Shown here one piece after another: positions 45,145 to 49,148 of a stretch of 49,148 nt of DNA. The DNA comes from Planctomycetota bacterium (GTDB taxonomy: Bacteria > Planctomycetota > MHYJ01 > JACPTZ01). The notes beneath the pieces are model-generated. The model did no database searches and had not been told where the DNA came from. It saw nothing but the letters and a program-made list of their open reading frames with translations. Position numbers and translations under genes: made by a program. Where the stretch lies: assembly GCA_016192525.1 (NCBI GenBank), contig JACPTZ010000137.1:1-49148 (forward strand), read 5' to 3'. How positions within the stretch are numbered: the first letter of the stretch is position 1; every line of letters begins with the position of its first letter.

Positions 45145-45710
45145 ACGTCGCCCCGCTGGAAGACGCCTTCCGACGCGCCGTGGATGTCCTTCAACGCCTG
45201 AACATCCCTTTCTTCGTCTACGGAGGGCTGGCCGTACCCACCTGGGGGCAGGTGGTGAACACGCGCGACGCCGACTTCGTGGTCCAGGTCGACGAGCGGA
45301 GCGCCACAGCGTTGATCGACGGCCTCCGGAACGAGGGATTCGATCTCCCGCCGCGAGCGGCGTTTCTGTTCCTCGTTGACACGTGGGCGGCCGCGAGCCT
45401 CGGAGGCCGCAAGGTCGACTTCGCCCTCGGCGCCACTCCGTTCGACGAGTCCGCGAGAGCCCGAACGGCCACCGTGCGGATCTTCGACCGTGAGGTCCCG
45501 GTGGCGTCCGCGGAAGACCTCATCCTGTACAAGCTCTGCGCGTTTCGCCGCAAGGACCTGGCCCACATCGAAGACATCATCAAGCGGCAGGGTCGGAGGC
45601 TGGACCTTTCCTATCTTCGCCGCTGGGCGGATGAGATTTCACGCGCCACGGGGAAGTTCGAAGTTCCTTCGACCCTTGAGAAGATGCTCGCGGAGGAAGG
45701 GCTGGCTTGA
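45141..45710 (+). CDS. MNT/AbiEii-like nucleotidyltransferase family protein
   Basis: A 189-residue protein starting with TTG inside the end of the preceding gene. FFVYGGLAVPTWGQVVNTRD followed by ADFVVQV carries the GG...(x)RDxD pattern of the DNA-polymerase-beta-like nucleotidyltransferases, and VDFALGATPF gives the third acidic position. LKMLAEEGLA-like helices close the domain. With its small upstream partner it forms a likely toxin-antitoxin or defence pair; which member is the toxin is not clear from sequence. Confidence 0.8.
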   Translation: MNVAPLEDAFRRAVDVLQRLNIPFFVYGGLAVPTWGQVVNTRDADFVVQVDERSATALIDGLRNEGFDLPPRAAFLFLVDTWAAASLGGRKVDFALGATPFDESARARTATVRIFDREVPVASAEDLILYKLCAFRRKDLAHIEDIIKRQGRRLDLSYLRRWADEISRATGKFEVPSTLEKMLAEEGLA

Positions 45711-45740
45711 GGGACACCGCCACGCCGTTCTCACCGCATG

Positions 45741-45810
45741 TGGCGCGGACCGTCTCTACAAGATTCAGTTCTTGAGGGCGAATTGAAAAGTGAAGAGACG
45801 GTCCGCGCCA
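45741..45810. repeat. 70-bp MITE-like element with perfect 17-bp terminal inverted repeats
   Basis: TGGCGCGGACCGTCTCT (45741-45757) recurs exactly in inverse at 45794-45810, with a 36-base AT-richer centre. No target duplication is obvious. It lies 30 bases after the nucleotidyltransferase stop, so it might also serve as a terminator-like hairpin. Confidence 0.75.
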
Positions 45811-45885
45811 TCCCCGCGGGGTCGCGGTTCCTTCACGGGTTTGGGCCCGAGAGGTGGCGCGCGGGAACCGGAAAAAGCTGAACAT

Positions 45886-46041
45886 TCAATACGGTCCGGG
45901 CCACGCGAAGACCTCCGCCAGAAGCGTGGCAAGTTCCAGTTCCCGCTGTGAGAGTTCATCCTCGCAGGCGCCGAGCCGGGCGAGGGCTTCGTCTAGTTCC
46001 TTCTCCTGCGGCGACTTGCTCGTGACCAGTTTGCGGCGCAT
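45886..46041 (-). CDS. Small helical protein of 51 residues
   Basis: ATG at 46041 is preceded closely by GGGAGGGAGG, a strong ribosome binding site. The product (MRRKLVTSKSPQEKELDEAL, then ARLGACEDELSQRELELATL and a WPGPY end) is charged and almost entirely helical with heptad spacing of Leu, suggesting a dimeric small regulator or antitoxin. No toxin neighbour is recognised on its strand. The alternative start ATG at 46053 would add four residues. Confidence 0.5.
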   Translation of the reverse strand: MRRKLVTSKSPQEKELDEALARLGACEDELSQRELELATLLAEVFAWPGPY

Positions 46042-46232
46042 CCTCCCTCCCGAGACCATACGGTCCCGCGTTCAGTGATCTTCCACACAATGAATCGCTG
46101 ATCCTGCCTGCGCAGTCCAAATGGACAACACGATTTCTTGCGTTTGGTGACCCTCCGCCACCCGGATCGAGGCCCCCCGCAAGGGGCGGCCCTACGCGAA
46201 CTCCACCTCCCCCGAGGCCGACGGGTGAGACC

Positions 46233-46463
46233 CTACGACCGGGAGGCGGTGCGCGCGGGGCGGCGGGTCGGAGGTCTCTCGACGCTACGCTTCCGCACGG
46301 CCACTCCCGGGGCGGGTGGAAGCGGGAAGAAAAGGGCGGCGCAATTCACGCAACGGAACGCGCGGTCCATCCCCATCCCCTTTCGCCGGGGCCAGCGGAT
46401 GCAGACGGCGCTGCCGCCGCAGTCGGCGCAGGTAATTCGATCCCCGAGACGCCAGCGGGTCAT
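46233..46463 (-). CDS. Zinc-ribbon protein, antitoxin candidate
   Basis: A 76-residue protein with two Cys pairs, ITCADCGG (12-15) and FRCVNCAALF (about 38-41), forming a zinc ribbon. The C-terminal 25 residues are basic and low-complexity, possibly extended by mutation. Its ATG overlaps the stop of the DUF4258 gene as TAATG. Small zinc-ribbon genes following DUF4258 proteins are a recurrent pair and are thought to be toxin-antitoxin modules. Confidence 0.65.
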   Translation of the reverse strand: MTRWRLGDRITCADCGGSAVCIRWPRRKGMGMDRAFRCVNCAALFFPLPPAPGVAVRKRSVERPPTRRPARTASRS

Positions 46464-46807
46464 TACACTTCTCCGCGATAGAGGGTTATCAAAACCACCA
46501 CTTCCTCTTCTCCGTCATGAGTCTGGGACGGCACGAACTTGAAAACCACCTCGAAGAGAATGCCCCAAGGCGTGGTCGAGATCAGGAAGTGCTTGTACCC
46601 GTCGATCGCGGTGCGTTTCTCGTCCCGCTCCCGCAGGCTCCTCACGATTCCACCACGCAGCAGATCGATGATGTCCTCATGCTGGAGACCTTCTTCGAGT
46701 GCCTTCTCCCGCGCGTGCGAGGAGACGGCCACGCGTCCGTCTCGCGCGGCCTGCCGGACGCGGATCGTCAGCTGCCAGTCGTAGCCGCCTTTCGCGATCC
46801 GGGCCAT
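46463..46807 (-). CDS. DUF4258 family protein, RelE-like toxin candidate
   Basis: A 114-residue protein (ATG 46807, or 46819 four codons earlier). It contains VSSHAREKALEEGLQHEDII and IDGYKHFLISTTPWGILFEV with VVVLITLYRGE at the end: the DUF4258 pattern of H-A-x-x-x-x-x-x-x-G followed by beta strands, remotely like RelE nucleases. It is the first gene of a two-gene operon with the zinc-ribbon protein. Confidence 0.75.
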   Translation of the reverse strand: MARIAKGGYDWQLTIRVRQAARDGRVAVSSHAREKALEEGLQHEDIIDLLRGGIVRSLRERDEKRTAIDGYKHFLISTTPWGILFEVVFKFVPSQTHDGEEEVVVLITLYRGEV

Positions 46808-46819
46808 TCCGGAGCCCAT

Positions 46820-47334
46820 TCTACCACAGCAGGCGCCGTGCTCAAGTCGAAAGCGGAAGCGAGATGTGGCGTTGTGCAGGTCGCGGCGGTAGGTGGTTCG
46901 ATTCCGCCGGGAGGGCTACGCTTGGGGCGCGGAATCGCCCCCGTCGCGGGTGCCGGTCTAAGGGCGGGTCCGGGGCGAAGCTCTACCCGCACGTGCCGCC
47001 CCCCGTTCCTCGTCCGTCATCCTTGGTCCTTCGCCCTTCGTGGCTCGGACCACGTCTTTCGATTCTGGTGTAAGAACGAGTGCCAAGAGGCAAGGACATG
47101 GTCCGAGCCACATTCTCGAACATGCCTCGCGGGCCGGCGCCGACGGCATGGGCGGGAACGGACGTCGCGGCTCAAGCCACTCTTCGGCGTGTCTTGAGCA
47201 CGAGGGCGACCGGATGCCGGCGCGGCAGAGCATCTCCACAAGAGTATCGATGTTGAAGCGATCGTGGAGCGGACCGTGAGGCGTTAGATTCACATGTGTA
47301 ACTGAGAACTCACGACCCGGTCCCACCACCGGAA
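46820..47334. other. Intergenic region without supported gene; tRNA T-arm-like trace
   Basis: No reading frame here has a domain or ribosome binding site. At about 46893-46909, GGTGG-TTCGATT-CCGCC has the exact form of a tRNA T-arm, followed by GGGAGGGC like an acceptor strand, but no matching 5' half exists at the right distance. Inverted GGCTCGGACCAC(GTC)... strings at about 47040-47110 form another imperfect palindrome. Confidence 0.45.
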
Positions 47335-47484
47335 AGGATCGCCAACGTCGGAGTCTGCGAACCGCACACGCTGGTGTTCCTTCGCCTCGGTCCTTCGCTC
47401 CGCTCAGGACAGGCTCTGCGGCCGAGGCTCAGGATGACAAAGTCGCGCAAGTCGTTCAGGTAACTGTTGCGCGGACCCTAACTC
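47335..47484. repeat. Partial copy of the copy-C palindromic repeat
   Basis: AAGGATCGCCAACGTCGGAG leads into the same core as copies A and C, GGATGACAAAGTCGCGCAAG, and the 55-base tail ending GTTGCGCGGACCC. The left arm is missing. It abuts the inverted-repeat element that begins at 47485. Confidence 0.6.
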
Positions 47485-47702
47485 GGACTATTCATGAATG
47501 CGCGGCGCCTTCGCGCCTGGCGCCCCGCAGGTCAATCCGTCCGCCCTGAGCGAGGCGCCCCGTAGCACGTGCTACGGGGCGCCGAGTCGAAGGGCGACAC
47601 GGTGTTGCGGTCCGGCCCTTCGACTCGCCGGCCGGCCGGAGGCCGGCTCGCCAAGGGCGGACGGTTTTCCGGGGAGACGCACCTCCCGTTCATGAATAGT
47701 CC
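47485..47702. repeat. 218-bp MITE-like element with GGACTATTCATGAA ends and nested palindromes
   Basis: Perfect 14-bp terminal inverted repeats GGACTATTCATGAA (47485-47498) and its inverse (47689-47702). Inside lie a perfect 30-base palindrome (47554-47583, centre GCACGTGC), inverted CCGTCCGCCCT (47537-47547 / 47654-47664) and inverted CGAGTCGAAGGGC arms. No open frame is carried. Flanks CCTAACTC and GGGCTAAC share TAAC, which might be part of a longer imperfect repeat. Confidence 0.75.
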
Positions 47703-47819
47703 GGGCTAACAACTCACAGTCCGTGCCGCACCTCCCCCGGATCGAGGCGACGCGACTCCTCGCCTGAATCAGGTGCCCGTGCCCAAGGCGACGGCCGGCG
47801 GGCTTTCCGACGCCGAATT

Positions 47820-49148
47820 CTATGCCAAGGCCGCCAGGAGTTCCTTCAGGGGAGTGAAGGCGAACCCGGTGCTTCGGTCGGATAGACCGTAGGGCATGAC
47901 CAGTTGGTCCCCGTGAACCAGCGCCCCGCACGTGTAGAGGACGTTGGGGACGTATCCTTCCCGCTCGAGGCCCGCCGGCCGCATCAGGGGCTCGCGCAGG
48001 CGGCCGATCACTCTGGAGGGGTCCTTGCGGTCCAGCAGGAAGGCGCCGAGGCAGTACTTCCGCATGGGGCCCACGCCGTGGCTCAAGACCAGCCACCCGG
48101 CGTCCGTCTCGATGGGGGAACCGCAGTTCCCGGTCTTCACGAACTCCCAGGGCCGGGCGGGGGACAGAACGCGCACGGCCTTGTTCCAGAAGTGTACGTT
48201 GTCGGAGTACATCAGGAACACGTTCTCGCCGTCCTGACGGGAGAGCATGGCGAAGCGCCCGTCGATCTTGCGCGGGAAGAGCGCCATGCCCTTGTTCTGC
48301 ACGCCGGGCCCGTTCAGGGTGCAGAACTTGAAATGCCGGAAGTCCTCCGTCTCGAAAAACTGGGGAAGGACGTTTCGCCCGTCGTAGGCGGTGTAGGTGG
48401 CGTAGTAGGTCGTCTTGCCGTCCTCCCCCGCCAGGGCCACCAGCCGCACGTCCTCGATGCCGTTGCTCTGAAGGGGGGTGACGGGGAGGATGATGCACTC
48501 GGACAGGTCCTGGTCCGCCGGGAAGCGGATTTCATAGTTGCACATGGCCAGGAGCCAGATGCCCCCGGCGACGGGGTCCTCCTCGAACCTCAGCCCCGGA
48601 GCCGTTTCCTGGAGGGCGCCGTGCAGGCGGTCCCTCAATTCCAGCAGGGTGAAGACCTCCCCCAGCCGGCCCATCACGCGGTCCACCCATTCACCGGCCA
48701 ACCCCATCTCCGAGAGCTTCCGGGCGAACAGCGCCTTGTGGTACGCCGGGTTCTCCACGAGCTCCGGCTCGGTCAGAAACCTGGAGGGCGGGTCCAGGGC
48801 GATCCCGTTGTGGGCGTCGATCGCCCCGGTGCGGAAGGCGATGGACGAGATGTGCCCCTCGCCCGTGGAGCGGAGGCTGAGGAGGAAGCGCAGTCCCCCT
48901 CGAGGCGTTCCCGACTGGTCCGGATGGGGCAGGATGGACGGGTTGAAAAGCGCCGCGGACTCGGCGGAATACTCGAACAGGAAATAGGAGCCGATGAGGA
49001 GTTGGCGCGCCTCCGACAGGCCCCCCCCCCGGCGGAAGAAACCTCTCCACCTGGCGGAAGCGTTCCAGAAAACGCTCGGTCAGCCGGCGGTGCCGGGGGG
49101 AGAACTCGGCCAGCACCTCCTCCAGGACGCGCCCGACCTCCGCCTCGG
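47820..49148 (-). CDS. GH130-family glycoside hydrolase/phosphorylase, 5' end outside window, frameshifted at G10
   Basis: GH130 enzymes are mannoside phosphorylases or beta-mannosidases. The C-terminal 400 residues fit the family: LIGSYFLFEYSAESAALFNP, TGEGHISSIAFRTG, NVHFWNKAVRVL, GVGPMRKYCLGAFLLD, YVPNVLYTCGALVHGDQLVM. The upstream part (EVLAEFSPRHRRLTERFLER) is also family-like but lies in the next frame; the switch is at a run of ten C (G in mRNA) at 49021-49030, and nine would restore one frame. The start codon is beyond the window. The tract may be a sequencing error, a recent mutation, or a slippage switch. Confidence 0.8.

Noticed and set aside
46845..46925. Complete tRNA gene
   Set aside because: Only T-arm and one acceptor strand fit; no pairing 5' acceptor, D-arm or anticodon arm is present.
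44571..47484. CRISPR array
   Set aside because: The repeats are dispersed palindromic elements, not evenly spaced short direct repeats with unique spacers, and no cas gene is near.
1..49148. Reassigned genetic code (TGA read as an amino acid everywhere)
   Set aside because: Several well-defined genes end naturally at TGA, often overlapping the next start (ATGA, TGATG), so TGA works as a stop.

Overview
This is a very GC-rich bacterial window. Its gene content resembles a Planctomycetota-like or related deep-branching lineage with large genes for secreted and membrane-anchored proteins: two multidomain Ser/Thr kinases (one with 16 FG-GAP-type repeats, one fused to an FGE/sulfatase-modifying-factor domain), a DUF1570-type peptidase-like protein, a calpain-type (C2) lipoprotein protease, an M60-like metallopeptidase, a RIO kinase, an alpha-2-macroglobulin and a 1460-residue surface protein. 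The phylum is an inference from this content; no rRNA or ribosomal gene is present to fix it.

Main discovery: three reading frames here are broken by a single in-frame TGA and resume at once in the same frame. Each has a hairpin just downstream with the geometry expected of a bacterial SECIS (apical loop 18-30 nt after the UGA, a G in the first two loop positions). (1) msrB (5174-5683, minus): TGA replaces the catalytic Cys of the RY-C-INS motif, the position where animal MsrB1 carries selenocysteine. (2) An alpha-2-macroglobulin (8291-13201, plus): TGA sits exactly at the Cys of the C-x-E-Q thioester motif, implying an internal selenoester in place of the thioester. (3) A secreted glycine-rich protein (34768-36066, plus): TGA lies between the signal-peptide half and the Gly-rich half. 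TGA is also used as an ordinary stop by many genes here, so a reassigned code is not the explanation. The alpha-2-macroglobulin is also fused at its N-terminus to a zinc-binding anti-sigma domain and a membrane segment. It follows an ECF sigma gene by 3 bp, behind a GAAC-N16-CGTC promoter candidate. Together they suggest a membrane-spanning protease trap whose state may be relayed to transcription.

Layout. 1-642: end of an IS630-type transposase and a gap. 0.6-5.0 kb: giant secreted protein with IPT/TIG domain and Cys-containing C-terminal anchor. 5.2-7.5 kb: selenoprotein msrB and calpain lipoprotein, separated by palindromic repeats. 7.6-13.2 kb: sigma/anti-sigma-A2M operon. 13.2-19.9 kb (minus strand): M60 peptidase, DUF1570 protein, and a lipid cluster (CDP-alcohol phosphatidyltransferase, methyltransferase remnant, CdsA), then RIO kinase. 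20-24 kb: ribbon-helix-helix protein, HEAT-like lipoprotein, frameshifted phospholipase C-like protein. 24.1-24.8 kb: Phd/PIN toxin-antitoxin module whose PIN gene has an amber codon. 25.3-30.6 kb: giant kinase. 30.7-34.6 kb: decayed region with a PIN remnant, an IS21 element with frameshifted istA, a DnaA-domain-IV-like remnant and a truncated AMP-binding gene. 34.7-37.6 kb: Gly-rich selenoprotein candidate plus a carboxypeptidase-regulatory-like repeat protein, behind a promoter whose -35/-10 spacer contains G11. 37.7-40.4 kb: decayed ParE, zeta-type toxin/antitoxin, DUF4143 ATPase. 40.6-44.3 kb: kinase-FGE fusion with a coupled membrane-anchored Cys-rich protein. 44.9-46.8 kb: nucleotidyltransferase pair, a 51-aa orphan, DUF4258/zinc-ribbon pair. 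47.8-49.1 kb: GH130 glycosidase/phosphorylase, cut by the window edge and frameshifted at G10.

Gaps between operons are filled by several families of palindromic, MITE-like repeats (the TGTCATCCTGAGC family with GTACGAGGTTAC ends, and two others). No rRNA, convincing tRNA or CRISPR array was seen, and no selA, selB, selC or selD gene lies in the window.
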